A DNA stretch of 64,000 nucleotides from an uncultured Acetatifactor sp. (GCA_910586835.1 CAJUJU010000014.1:6318-70317), one strand, 5' to 3'. Counted from the first letter of the stretch, positions 26,214 to 35,177 are shown. The notes: generated from the sequence alone by a model not told the origin. A program made the numbers and translations.

Positions 26214-27761
26214 TTATCTCTTTTCCAGCAGTACTTCACAGCAGAAGCCGGGAGTGGGTGGTTCAATGGCGCCGGTCTTCTGTGCATGAGCCAGGAGAAC
26301 GATGCAGAGATCAAGATAGAGATTCCGGGACATGCGATCCGCATCCTCCTGAAGATGCTTTGGAAACAGTTTTTTATAGCCGGCAATAAACTGTTCGGTG
26401 AGTCGGGCATACTCGTCTGTCAGCGGAGACAGATATTTTTCCACCAGGGCCTCAAAGGCATTTTTCTGTTCGCAGGTAAAGGCGGGAACCGTCACAAAGA
26501 GGCTTCCGTCCTCCCGGCGGAGAATATAGGCGGCCTGGATTGCCCGGGCGGCAGAATCCGTGTCATCGGAGGAACCGGTTCTAAGAATATCAGCACATGT
26601 GTCGATGTATTTGCCGTACATGATATCCCGGAAGGAGGTGCCGTCGATTCCGTGGTATACGGTGTGTGTGTAGCGGCTTCTGCCGTCTGCGTTCCCGCAG
26701 GAGTTGACGTTGAGACGGCATCTGCTGTGCGCGCCGGTTTCCATGCTGCCTATATAACGCCAGCGCATGCCGTTATAGTTCTCCGGGATGGGGGGCAGGG
26801 GAAGCCGGCAATAGTGATGCAGCAGATATTCAAAGGCCATGCTGCTGTAGAGATAAAACAGATCGCTGTCCTTTTTTTCTGCCTTATAGAAGCCCAGGCT
26901 CCCGGCCTCTGCGGCGAGGAGCTTCAGTGCCTCGAGAATTTTGTCCTGAATGGGCAGGAGTGCTTTTACAGCGTTTTCCTCACAGTAGATTCCGTATTTG
27001 TCGGACCAGATGATGAAGTTGGTCTGATATTTTCCCCTTACCGCTTCCAGGACTGCATTGCGTTTTACCAGGTTATCCACGCGCTCCTCCACATAGTAGG
27101 CGGGGACGCCGCAGAGCTTTGCAAGGTCTTCCGCGGATTTTGGATTCTCATAGCAGTAATACAGGATATTCTGGGACAGGGCGTCATTGATGAACGTTGT
27201 AGGGAAGGGGATTCTGACGCCGTCAAAGTCACCGCTTCCGTATAGATCAAGGTGCAGCTTAACAGGTCTCAATGCGTTTTCGTTCATTTTGATACACTCC
27301 TTTTTCAATTTCCGCCTGGCCTCGGATAAACGCCAGGTGACGGTCCCCTCGGGGATCCCAAGCCGGGCGGCGATGATTTTGGTGGATAAGTTGTCGTAGT
27401 AGAAGAGAATGATGATGTCCCGGTACATGGCGGACAGTCTGGAAATTTTGATGCGAAGGAGGTCGTAAAGCTCTTCCGTTTCCTCCTCAGCATTTTCCTC
27501 TGCGGGAAGGTCTTCCGGTATATCGTAGGTGTACATCGCGCGCTGTTGTCCCTGTCTGCGCCGGAAGGTTTTTGTCACATTGCCCGCAAGGCCCCAGAGC
27601 CAGGGCTCAAAGGAGTTTTCCTCCCGCAGTCCGGGAAGCCCTTTTACCGCCTGAAAGAGAATTTCCTGAGATAGTTCGGCCGCTTCTTCCTCGGAAAAGG
27701 TTCTCTTTACAGCGTAGGCATAGACCTTGTCGATGTATTGTTCAAGCCTTGTGACGTCCAT
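26214..27761 (-). CDS. ECF sigma factor with a long C-terminal soluble domain
   Basis: A 515-residue protein. Residues 1-80 are sigma region 2 (EAAELSQEILFQAVKGL, FEPWLWGLAGNVTKTFRR) and about 105-160 region 4 (YRDIIILFYYDNLSTKIIA, GIPEGTVTWRLSEARRKL). Some 350 residues follow that are not part of a normal 180-residue ECF factor. They include a helix-turn-helix-like segment (AEDLAKLCGVPAYYVEERVD) and then an unfamiliar domain with several Tyr and Cys residues. No membrane helix or anti-sigma gene is present, so the tail may itself control the sigma domain. GGGGAG is seven bases before ATG 27761. The tail's ligand is unknown. Confidence 0.82.
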   Translation of the reverse strand: MDVTRLEQYIDKVYAYAVKRTFSEEEAAELSQEILFQAVKGLPGLREENSFEPWLWGLAGNVTKTFRRRQGQQRAMYTYDIPEDLPAEENAEEETEELYDLLRIKISRLSAMYRDIIILFYYDNLSTKIIAARLGIPEGTVTWRLSEARRKLKKECIKMNENALRPVKLHLDLYGSGDFDGVRIPFPTTFINDALSQNILYYCYENPKSAEDLAKLCGVPAYYVEERVDNLVKRNAVLEAVRGKYQTNFIIWSDKYGIYCEENAVKALLPIQDKILEALKLLAAEAGSLGFYKAEKKDSDLFYLYSSMAFEYLLHHYCRLPLPPIPENYNGMRWRYIGSMETGAHSRCRLNVNSCGNADGRSRYTHTVYHGIDGTSFRDIMYGKYIDTCADILRTGSSDDTDSAARAIQAAYILRREDGSLFVTVPAFTCEQKNAFEALVEKYLSPLTDEYARLTEQFIAGYKKLFPKHLQEDADRMSRNLYLDLCIVLLAHAQKTGAIEPPTPGFCCEVLLEKR

Positions 27762-27889
27762 TTTCATACTCCCCGCCTGCTGGATACACAGGCAAAACCG
27801 CTTTCTGCATTTTAACAGGACGGTTTCATTTTCTTCTTACACCTGTAAAGTGCGTCAAAACAGAATTTCATTGGGTATTTTTTAAATTT

Positions 27890-28618
27890 TTACAATTGAG
27901 AGAATACTTCACCGATGGGAGCCTGGATGAGAAGATCTGCATGAGCGTCCCTTGGGGTGGGGGCCTTGTTGATTACGACAAGCTGATCGCCCTTAAAGTA
28001 GTCGATGAGTCCGGCAGCCGGGTAGACGGCCAGGGAGGTGCCGCCGATTATGAGAACATCCGCCTCGTGGATATACCTGACCGCGGCATTTATGGTCTTC
28101 TGGTCAAGGCCTTCTTCATACAATACAACATCCGGTTTTACCGGGCCGCCGCACTTTTGGCATTTTGGAACGCCCTCGGTTTCCAGAATATAGGAAACAT
28201 CATGAAACTGTCCGCAGGACTCGCAGTAGTTGCGCAGGACGGAGCCATGAAGCTCCAGAACCGTCTTGCTGCCCGCCGCCTGGTGCAGGCCGTCGATGTT
28301 CTGGGTGATGACGGCGCGGAGTTTTCCCGCCTGTTCCAGCTCGGCCAGCTTTTTGTGCGCGGCATTGGGTTTTGCATCTGTAAAAAGCATTTTGTTACGG
28401 TAAAACCGATAAAATTCTCCGGTGTTTCTGCGGTAGAAGGTATGACTCAGGATGGTTTCGGGGGGATAATCATATTGTTGATGATACAGACCGTCCACAC
28501 TCCTGAAATCCGGGATGCCGCTCTCGGTGGAGACGCCTGCGCCGCCGAAAAAAACAATGTTGTCATACCGCTGCACAATCTCGCGTAAAGTGTTGATAGC
28601 TTCCGAATAGTTTCCCAT
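27890..28618 (-). CDS. NAD-dependent protein deacylase (sirtuin)
   Basis: A 242-residue Sir2 enzyme with the NAD pocket GAGVSTESGIPDFRS, the catalytic region TQNIDGLHQAAG with HG at LELHGSV, and a structural zinc site CESCG and CQKCGG. IGGTSLAVYPA completes the Rossmann fold. It removes acetyl or longer acyl groups from protein lysines using NAD. Length is standard for bacterial CobB/SrtN-type proteins. AGGAGG lies about six bases before the ATG. The ECF sigma gene follows 128 bases downstream on the same strand. Confidence 0.93.
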   Translation of the reverse strand: MGNYSEAINTLREIVQRYDNIVFFGGAGVSTESGIPDFRSVDGLYHQQYDYPPETILSHTFYRRNTGEFYRFYRNKMLFTDAKPNAAHKKLAELEQAGKLRAVITQNIDGLHQAAGSKTVLELHGSVLRNYCESCGQFHDVSYILETEGVPKCQKCGGPVKPDVVLYEEGLDQKTINAAVRYIHEADVLIIGGTSLAVYPAAGLIDYFKGDQLVVINKAPTPRDAHADLLIQAPIGEVFSQL

Positions 28619-28732
28619 GGTTACGCCTCCTTGATTTGTTTCGATTTGACTTTTAATAAGAATATTTTACCAGAAACCCGCAAAATAAAAAGAAAAATCA
28701 GAAAATCTTAAGAAAACAGGACGTCTCGCCTA

Positions 28733-28762
28733 TTGAGAACCCGTCCCTTTTGGTGATATAAT
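28733..28762 (+). promoter_or_regulatory. Promoter of the DUF218 gene
   Basis: TTGAGA (28733-28738), an 18-base spacer and a perfect TATAAT (28757-28762). Transcription would start near 28769, only about ten bases before the first possible start codon of the gene. Confidence 0.6.
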
Positions 28763-28778
28763 AGTCCCGGAGACATGG

Positions 28779-29663
28779 ATGGGAAGGCACCCTGCGAAGC
28801 AGACAAAAATGATTGTATATGGGATCAGGATGAAGAATAAGAGGAACAGTCTTGTGCCCTTCGAGAAGAGCCGAAGGGTGATATATTTAGAAAATCGGGG
28901 CCGAAAGAGAGGAAGATTTTCCGTGGGCAGCGTGATATTTGGAATAGTGGGTGCGCTGTGCATTTTTTATTGTATTGCCATTGGATTTTCCGGATTTGGA
29001 ACAAAATTTTTCCTGATCTGGGGCGCGGGAGGCGCTGCCTGTATTCTGATCGGCGCAGCGTTGGCGCAAAAAGAATGGATAGCTTCTCTTCCCATGTGGC
29101 TGAAGGGAGCCGTCACAGGCCTGTTCTGCATGGGTGTTTTGTTTTTTTGTGCGGTGGAAGGGCTGATCCTGTCGCAGTATGACGCCCAGGCCCGGCCGGG
29201 AGCGGACTATTGTATTGTGCTGGGAGCACAGTGGAAGACGGACGGCCCCAGCGAGGTGCTTCGCCGGAGGCTGGATAAGGCAATAGAATATCTGAATGCG
29301 AATCCGGAGACGGTGGCGATTGTTTCCGGGGGGCAGGGCAGCAACGAGATCATTTCCGAGGCAGCAGGGATGCGCCAGTATCTTTTGAGCGCAGGGATTG
29401 CCGACGAACGCATCCGGGTGGAGGATCAGTCCACCAATACCTGTGAGAATCTGGCCTTCAGCGGGGCATTTGTGGATAAAGCAAACAGTAATGTGGTGGT
29501 GGTGACAAATAATTTTCATGTGTTCCGGGCTGTGAAGATTGCACGGAAACAGGGGTATCAGGCGGAAGGGCTGGCTGCGGATTCCGTGCTGTGGATGGCG
29601 CCCAACAATCTCCTGCGGGAGTTTCTGGGTGTCCTGAAGGACTATGCGGTGGGAAATATGTAA
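28779..29663 (+). CDS. DUF218 (YdcF/ElyC/SanA-like) membrane protein
   Basis: The 294-residue protein has a basic N-terminus, three membrane helices (about 45-70, 78-95 and 108-130) and a C-terminal DUF218 domain. Domain marks are ADYCIVLGAQ, SGGQGSNE, VEDQSTNTCENL and VVTNNFHVFRA. E. coli relatives act in envelope maintenance and lipid-carrier turnover; the reaction is not settled. The start is uncertain: ATG 28779 has CGGAG close by but would give a leader of only ten bases from the mapped -10 box, and ATG 28809 or 28830 in the same frame are alternatives. It stands alone, divergent from the sirtuin. Confidence 0.83.
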   Translation: MGRHPAKQTKMIVYGIRMKNKRNSLVPFEKSRRVIYLENRGRKRGRFSVGSVIFGIVGALCIFYCIAIGFSGFGTKFFLIWGAGGAACILIGAALAQKEWIASLPMWLKGAVTGLFCMGVLFFCAVEGLILSQYDAQARPGADYCIVLGAQWKTDGPSEVLRRRLDKAIEYLNANPETVAIVSGGQGSNEIISEAAGMRQYLLSAGIADERIRVEDQSTNTCENLAFSGAFVDKANSNVVVVTNNFHVFRAVKIARKQGYQAEGLAADSVLWMAPNNLLREFLGVLKDYAVGNM

Positions 29664-29747
29664 TAAGTGCACAAAACAGGCGGCTTTCATGGGAAACAAT
29701 GTCCCGGCCTGTTTGTAATTATAGTAATGAAAAGGATATGACGGAAA

Positions 29748-29921
29748 ATGGAAATCAATGTGGGCGACACGTTAAAATTGAAAAAGCAGCATCCCTGCGG
29801 CAGCAAGGAGTGGGAGGTGCTCCGAGTGGGTGCGGATTTCAGGATCAAATGCAGGGGCTGCGGGCATCAGGTGATGATTGCCAGAAGGCTGTTGGAAAAG
29901 AGTATCAAAGAGATTTTATAA
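29748..29921 (+). CDS. DUF951 (YyzM-like) small zinc-ribbon-type protein
   Basis: A 57-residue protein beginning MEINVGDTLKLKKQHPCGS and continuing with FRIKCRGCGHQVMIARRLLE. The HPCG and CRGCG pairs and the ending KKIL-like IKEIL identify the DUF951 family, basic proteins with a likely RNA- or DNA-binding fold. In Bacillus the homologous gene lies beside rpsF, and here too rpsF-ssb-rpsR lies just beyond one intervening gene, which supports the call. A purine-rich AAAGGA is about eleven bases before the ATG. It is below the length usually listed for open frames. Confidence 0.8.
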   Translation: MEINVGDTLKLKKQHPCGSKEWEVLRVGADFRIKCRGCGHQVMIARRLLEKSIKEIL

Positions 29922-29963
29922 AGGGAAGACCCGGTATCTGAGACCGGTCTGCGGAAAAAATTC

Positions 29964-29992
29964 TTGCGATCAGACGTCTGGTGTGTTATGAT
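29964..29992 (+). promoter_or_regulatory. Promoter of the Rpn gene with a palindrome in its spacer
   Basis: TTGCGA (29964-29969), a 17-base spacer and TATGAT (29987-29992). The spacer contains the perfect 10-bp palindrome CAGACGTCTG (29971-29980), well placed for a repressor to compete with RNA polymerase. The 160-base leader that follows is AT-rich. Confidence 0.6.
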
Positions 29993-30126
29993 CAGGACAA
30001 AGCATAACAATTTCTAATATACATTCGTTCATCTTTTTATTCATTTTAGAATTTCGGAAAATCTATGCTTTTAAATCACACAACTTGAAAGAGCAGGAGA
30101 TTTTCAATATATGATCTGCCCCAAAA

Positions 30127-30146
30127 CCTCCTGTGCATAAAGGAGG
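30127..30146 (+). promoter_or_regulatory. Hairpin masking the ribosome site of the Rpn gene
   Basis: CCTCCT (30127-30132) can pair perfectly with AGGAGG (30141-30146), the ribosome-binding site of the gene starting at 30153, across an 8-base loop. Translation would then be kept low unless the hairpin is opened. Confidence 0.6.
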
Positions 30147-30152
30147 AGAAGA

Positions 30153-31034
30153 ATGGGGATTGTATCGCCAAAGTGCGACTTCAGCTTCAAGCAATTGATG
30201 CTGAATGAAAAGGTGAGGAAGTATTTCCTGAGTGATGTTTTGAGGATTCCGGTTGAGCAGATCAGAACCGTGCGGCTGTCAAATCCGTTTTTATGGAAAA
30301 GGTATCTCTGGCAGAAGCAGGGTATTCTGGACGTGAAGGTGGAATTGAATGACAACAGTAGAGTGAATGTGGAGCTGCAGATTCGAATGGTGGCAGACTG
30401 GGACAGGAGAAGTCTGTTTTATCTGGCGAAGATGTATACGGAGGATCTATTGATCGGGGAGCGGTATCATAAGCTGAAGAAATGTATCTGCATTAATATT
30501 CTTGACTTTGTCATAAATGAGAAACCGGAATATCACAGAGTCTATCGACTGAGGGACGAACAGGGAAGTGATTACTCGGATCTGTTTGAGATTCATGTCA
30601 TTGAGCTACGAAAGCAACTGACGGGTAAAGAGCCGGTGGATGACTGGATCCGGCTGTTCAATGCGGAGACGGAGGCGGAACTGGATATGATAAGGACGAA
30701 GAATCCCGGAATTCTGGAGGCGATCAGAGAGGTAAGGATTATGAGCCTGAGAAAGGATATGCGGGCGTTGTATGAAGCGCATATGAAGGAAGTACGGGAC
30801 AGGTGTGCCAGAGAGGACTATGTCAGGGCAGAAGGAAAGGCAGAAGGAAAGGCAGAAGGAAAAGCGGAATATGTGCTGCAGCTTTTGGATACAAAGGGAA
30901 CAGTGCCGCCGGAGTTGGAACGGATTGTCTGTGAACAGAGAAACACGGATATGCTCAACAGGTGGCATTTGCTTGCGGCCGGGGCGGAAAGCATCGAAGA
31001 GTTTGTGGCGGAAGCCGGAATAAACCTTCCGTAA
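30153..31034 (+). CDS. Rpn/PD-(D/E)XK nuclease-family protein
   Basis: A 293-residue member of the PD-(D/E)XK nuclease group often labelled Rpn or transposase-like (PDDEXK_2). The N-terminal half opens SPKCDFSFKQLM. It carries GILDVKVELN with Asp60 and, after a strand, VELQIR with Glu74 and Gln76, the D-ExQ catalytic pattern. DWDRRSLFYLAKMY follows. The C-terminal third is helical and has three AEGK units in tandem. Known Rpn proteins are DNA nucleases tied to recombination, and in E. coli to phage defence, with an in-frame C-terminal antitoxin. Here ATG 30741, with AGAGAGG eight bases before it, could make a similar 97-residue fragment. The gene sits between DUF951 and rpsF, which are usually close, so it is probably an insertion. 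Confidence 0.82.
   Translation: MGIVSPKCDFSFKQLMLNEKVRKYFLSDVLRIPVEQIRTVRLSNPFLWKRYLWQKQGILDVKVELNDNSRVNVELQIRMVADWDRRSLFYLAKMYTEDLLIGERYHKLKKCICINILDFVINEKPEYHRVYRLRDEQGSDYSDLFEIHVIELRKQLTGKEPVDDWIRLFNAETEAELDMIRTKNPGILEAIREVRIMSLRKDMRALYEAHMKEVRDRCAREDYVRAEGKAEGKAEGKAEYVLQLLDTKGTVPPELERIVCEQRNTDMLNRWHLLAAGAESIEEFVAEAGINLP
30829..30870 (+). repeat. 12-bp coding tandem repeat (AEGK units)
   Basis: GCAGAAGGAAAG is repeated about three and a half times within the Rpn gene and encodes AEGKAEGKAEGKAE. As the unit is a multiple of three, copy-number changes would lengthen or shorten the linker without breaking the frame. Confidence 0.85.
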
Positions 31035-31069
31035 AAGGGAAAACCTTCCATGAAAACGGGAAATAATAC

Positions 31070-31098
31070 TTGAAATGCCCTGACAAGTATGTTAGTAT
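31070..31098 (+). promoter_or_regulatory. Promoter of the rpsF-ssb-rpsR operon
   Basis: TTGAAA (31070-31075), a 17-base spacer and TAGTAT (31093-31098), about 75 bases before rpsF. Confidence 0.5.
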
Positions 31099-31125
31099 AT
31101 ATATTTGTGATGAATCAAATTCCTT

Positions 31126-31146
31126 GCTCGCATTTTGAGTGCGGGC
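31126..31146 (+). promoter_or_regulatory. Leader hairpin before rpsF
   Basis: GCTCGCA (31126-31132) pairs with TGCGGGC (31140-31146) over a 7-base loop, ten bases before the ribosome site. rpsF operons often bear an S6:S18-binding leader that gives feedback control; this hairpin is in the right place, but I cannot confirm the conserved bulge. Confidence 0.4.
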
Positions 31147-31171
31147 CAGAGACCAAAAGGAGGTAACAGGC

Positions 31172-31462
31172 ATGAACAAGTATGAATTAGCCGTAGTTGT
31201 GTCCGCTAATATCGAAGAAGAAGAGAGAACAGCAGTTGTTGACAAGTGCAAGGCTCTGATTGAGAGATTCGGCGGTGCTATTACAGAGGTGGATGATTGG
31301 GGCAAGAAGAGACTTGCTTACGAAGTCCGGAAGATGAAGGAAGCTTTCTATTATTTCATCAGATTCGACGCTGAGAGTACTGTGCCCGCTGAGATCGAGA
31401 GCCGTGTCCGCATTATGGACAACGTTGTCAGATACTTGGTTGTGAGACAGGACGAGGCTTAA
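31172..31462 (+). CDS. rpsF: Ribosomal protein bS6
   Basis: A 96-residue S6 protein: MNKYELAVVVSANIEEEERT, a central GGAITEVDDWGKKRLAYEV block, and RIMDNVVRYLVVR at the end, all standard. It binds 16S rRNA together with S18. The ribosome site AAAGGAGG is ideally placed for ATG 31172. It heads the conserved rpsF-ssb-rpsR operon. Confidence 0.98.
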   Translation: MNKYELAVVVSANIEEEERTAVVDKCKALIERFGGAITEVDDWGKKRLAYEVRKMKEAFYYFIRFDAESTVPAEIESRVRIMDNVVRYLVVRQDEA

Positions 31463-31485
31463 TTGGAAAGCGAGAAGTGTAAACT

Positions 31486-31953
31486 ATGAACAAAGTAATT
31501 CTTATGGGACGTTTAACAAGGGATCCTGAGGTGAGATATTCTCAGGGGGCCAGCCAGACATCGGTAGCACGTTTTTCGGTGGCAGTAGACAGAAGGTTCA
31601 AGCGTGAGGGCGAGCCTGACGCGGACTTTTTTAACTGCACCTGCTTTGGCAAGCAGGCCGAGTTTGTGGAGAGATATCTGCACAAGGGAACAAAGGTGGT
31701 TCTGTGCGGAAGAATCCAGAACGACAACTACACAAACAAGGACGGTCAGATGGTCTACAGTGTCCGTGTTATGGTGGACGAGATTGAGTTTGCCGAGAGC
31801 AAAAATGCTTCTGCCGGAAATAATGACGGCGGTTATAACAACGGCTACAATAACGGCGGCTTCGGAGGCGGAAATGCCCCTGCAGCTTCCGGCGCAGGCG
31901 ACGGCTTCATGAACATCCCTGACGGCATCGATGAGGAGTTACCGTTTAATTGA
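31486..31953 (+). CDS. ssb: Single-stranded DNA-binding protein
   Basis: A 155-residue SSB. The OB fold (1-105) opens MNKVILMGRLTRDPEVRYS and contains FFNCTCFGKQAEFVERYLHKG. A Gly/Asn-rich flexible linker (about 110-140) follows, and the acidic tail ends DEELPFN, a variant of the DDDIPF tip that recruits repair and replication proteins. It lies between rpsF and rpsR, the normal Firmicute order. Confidence 0.97.
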   Translation: MNKVILMGRLTRDPEVRYSQGASQTSVARFSVAVDRRFKREGEPDADFFNCTCFGKQAEFVERYLHKGTKVVLCGRIQNDNYTNKDGQMVYSVRVMVDEIEFAESKNASAGNNDGGYNNGYNNGGFGGGNAPAASGAGDGFMNIPDGIDEELPFN

Positions 31954-31983
31954 GTATGACTATGCGAGACAGGAGGTATTGAA

Positions 31984-32247
31984 ATGGCTTACAATAGAGC
32001 AGAGAAATCTGATGCGCCGATGAGAAAAAAAGGCGGAATGCGCAGAAGGAAGAAGGTTTGTGTATTCTGTGGTAAGGATAATGTAATTGATTATAAGGAT
32101 ACCGGCAAGCTGAAGAGATATGTTTCCGAGAGAGGAAAGATCCTTCCCCGCCGTATTACCGGCAACTGTGCGAAGCACCAGAGAGCGCTTACTGTTGCAA
32201 TCAAGAGAGCACGCCACATTGCGCTGATGCCCTACGTTCAGGATTGA
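31984..32247 (+). CDS. rpsR: Ribosomal protein bS18
   Basis: An 87-residue S18 protein with the typical VCVFCGKDNVIDYKDTGKL stretch and the basic RITGNCAKHQRALTVAIKRA segment that contacts 16S rRNA. The cysteines in the first motif mark the zinc-binding-type paralogue. It is the last gene of the operon, with AGGAGG upstream and a terminator 16 bases after the stop. Confidence 0.98.
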   Translation: MAYNRAEKSDAPMRKKGGMRRRKKVCVFCGKDNVIDYKDTGKLKRYVSERGKILPRRITGNCAKHQRALTVAIKRARHIALMPYVQD

Positions 32248-32263
32248 TTTTTGCAAAAGGCAG

Positions 32264-32299
32264 AAAAACCAGTCAGCCTCCAGAGGATGACTGGTTTTT
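32264..32299 (+). terminator. Terminator of the rpsF-ssb-rpsR operon
   Basis: AAAAACCAGTCA (32264-32275) pairs with TGACTGGTTTTT (32288-32299), a 12-bp perfect stem ending in T residues. Confidence 0.92.
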
Positions 32300-32340
32300 C
32301 CTTATTCATGATTCTGCAGGACGGAATCACAGGAGGTATG

Positions 32341-35158
32341 ATGATTAAGAGGTTTCTGGAAATGGCGAAAGATTATCTGAAGCAAGCGGGAGAGAGAAAA
32401 ATCCGGCTTGTTGTGGCGGCCTTGGTTTCCGCAGCTTTGTTTGCAGTTTCTTCCGTCTATTTATATGAAGGATTCAACAAACGGCTGATCATTTACACCT
32501 TGCTTTCTCTGGGGACAGGTGCGCTTATTGTCCTCCCACGGTTAAAAAGGTGGTATGTTTCCTGCCCTGTTGTGTTATTGTATGTTTTGATGGTGCCGCA
32601 GAAGCTGTTTCAACGGATAGAGCTGCCGGTTCATAATATGGAAAATCTTTTGGGGGGGGGTATTTTTGCTCAATGCTCTGCTCGTTATTCTTGTCTATGC
32701 GGTATTTCTGCTGATCACACAGCGGATTTCTCTGGCGTTGGGATGCGGCAATATTTTTCTTCTCATTTTGTTTTTGATTAATTATTATCTGGTTCAGTTT
32801 CGCGGAAACAGCCTGACAATCAATGATTTGATGGCAACAGGGACGGCATTGACGGTTTTGGATAATTATGAGCTTACCATGAGCGGCGAGTTGTGGTACA
32901 GTATTCTCTATTTCTGTTTTTTCATTGCGCTTGGATTCTGGTGCAAAATACCTTTTCGGGGGAAAAAATATCATTTGGCAATAACGGCGGTATCTCTGGC
33001 GTTCTGTCTGTTTTTTGGCATTTTCTGGAGATGGTCAGGCTTTCTGGAAAAGAATGATATTAAAAATCAATATTGGAATTTGAGCGGAAATCAACCGTTG
33101 AACGGTTTTTTGCTCAGTTTTGTATTCAGTTTGCAGGATTTTTATGTAGAAGAACCGGAAGGCTATTCGGAGAAAGAATTAATGCGTGTGGCGCAGGCGG
33201 CGGAAAGTGCGTATCAGGCTCCGGAGGGAATCGAAGCACAAAAGCCCAATATTATCATGATTATGAATGAGGCCTGGTCCGATCTGCGTGTGTTGGGAAC
33301 CCTGGAAACCACGGAAGACTTTATGCCCTTTGTGGATTCTCTGGAAAAAAATGCGGTGAAGGGCAACACTTATGTGGGAATATTGGGCGGGCTTACGGCA
33401 AACACGGAATTTGAGGCGTTGACAGGGGACAGTCTGGCTTTTCTTTCCGGCGCGGCCATTCCTTATCAGATGCAAATAAGTCATGATATGTATTCACTGG
33501 CCCGGGTGCTGAAGGAACAGGGATATCAGACGATGGCAATGCATCCCAGTATAGGAGGTGCATGGAACAGAGACAAGGTATATGAATACTTTGGTTTTGA
33601 GGAATTCGTGGATGTAAATGGATTTCAGACCGAATATAAATATGTGGGTCCGTTCCTGTCGGATGAGTGCAATTTCAATGAAATCATCTGGCAGTATGAG
33701 CACCGGGAGAAGGAGCAGCCTTTTTTTCTGTTTGATGTGACCATTCAAAACCATGCGGATTACGGCGGCAATACTCCGATTCTGCTGGGAATTGAAAAGA
33801 TAGGGGAAAAAACGACAGAAGAGGCGGGAAACCTGTACGATATCAATACCTATTTAAATCTCATGAAAGTTACGGACGATGCGTTCAGAGATCTGCTGGC
33901 TTATTTTGAAGGAGTGGAGGAGCCCACCCTCATCTGCATGTTTGGAGATCACCAGCCAAAGCTGCGGGATGCTTTATATAATCTTATCTTTGAAAATAAC
34001 GGGTTGACAGAGGAGGAGCAGCAGGAGCTGAAATATATTACGCCCTATGTTATCTGGGCAAATTACGATGTGGAATTTCCGGAGTATGGCGACATGAGCG
34101 CCAATTATCTTGGAGCGGTTCTTTCGGAGTGCGCAGGGGTTGAGCTGCCGCCCTATTATCAGTTTCTGCTGCAGCTTCGGGAACAGTATCCGGTTATCAC
34201 CCAGAGAAACATTGAGGAGCTGTCGAAGGAGCTTCCGGTCAGGCAGTACCAGATGCTGCAGTACAACCATCTGATCGAAAAAGACGCAAACAGGGAATTG
34301 TTTTCTGCAAGGAAAAAGGGACGTCAGAAAGCGGCGGCAAAGGAGTGGTATGAGCGCTGGCCGGTGATTTGCCACGCATTGGGCAGGACGGAGGAGGGGG
34401 ACAATCTGACAAACTCTTATGAAGCGCTGTTGTACAATTACGCGAAGGGCCAGAGAGTATTTGAGGCGGATATCGCAATTACCTCCGATGATGTGGCGGT
34501 GCTTCGGCATGATTGGGAATCCGATCTTGGCCAGGGAGTACGGTTCGGGTGGACGGAGGAGGACAGGCAGGTGCCTTCCGCAGAGAAATTTCTTGCTGCG
34601 CCCATCTATGAAAAATACACACCTATGACACTGCTTGATCTGTACAGGGAAATGCAGGAGAAACAGGATCTGTATGTGGTGCTGGATCCCAAATATTCGC
34701 AGGATGTCCGGATGCAGTTCGGCATTTTAGCAGATACTGCGCTGGAAAATGGTTGTGAGGAGGTGCTGGATCGAGTTGTTGTGCAACTGTATTACGAGCA
34801 GATGTATGAGGAGGTAAGGGAAGTCTATCCCTTTCAGAATTATCTTTATACGCTGTATTATGTCGGCTATCCGGGAGAAGCGGCAGGCGCATTCTGCGAG
34901 AGGGAGGGCATTCCCGTGCTGGTAATGCCCTCTACCTGGTTGAATGACACGATTCTGCAGGAAGTGGATAACTATCCGGTGAGACTGTATGTTCACACGG
35001 TGAATGAACAGGAGGATGCCGGGAGACTGTTCAACCAGGGGGTGGACGGAATTTATTCGGATGTCATTTTGCCGAAAGATCTGAAGCTTCTGCCCGCTGA
35101 ACTGGGGTATGGTAAGAATGCATCTTTGACGGCGGCAAGTCCGGGTGCAGCTGCTTAA
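32341..35158 (+). CDS. LtaS-like sulfatase-fold/GDPD fusion, frame interrupted at a poly-G tract
   Basis: The gene reads in one frame from ATG 32341 (AGGAGG at 32331-32336) through the first two helices to NMENLLGG. Nine G residues at 32652-32660 then shift the frame; with eight the protein would run on as GGVFLLNALLVIL. The second frame, open from a TTG at 32666, holds more helices, an LTA-synthase/sulfatase domain (PNIIMIMNEAWSDL, FGDHQPKL) and a C-terminal glycerophosphodiesterase domain (ICHALGRTEEGDNLTNSYEA, VFEADIAITSDD, LRHDW). The whole would be about 938 residues. It could polymerise or trim a glycerophosphate-type cell-surface polymer. Whether the break is real, phase-variable or a sequencing error is not decidable here. 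Confidence 0.8.
32652..32660 (+). repeat. Nine-G homopolymer inside the LtaS-GDPD gene
   Basis: A run of nine G residues lies exactly where the reading frame changes. Eight would restore a single open frame of about 938 codons. Confidence 0.9.
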
Positions 35159-35177
35159 GCAGCAGGGAAGCAAGGAT

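Noticed and set aside
29674..29714. Terminator after the DUF218 gene
   Set aside because: AAACAGG/CCTGTTT can pair, but the loop is 27 bases and no U run follows; support is too weak to list as a feature.
30829..30870. Short repeats considered as a CRISPR array
   Set aside because: The 12-bp units are contiguous, have no spacers and are in frame within a gene. The 27-bp units at 63920 are likewise back to back. No cas gene is present.
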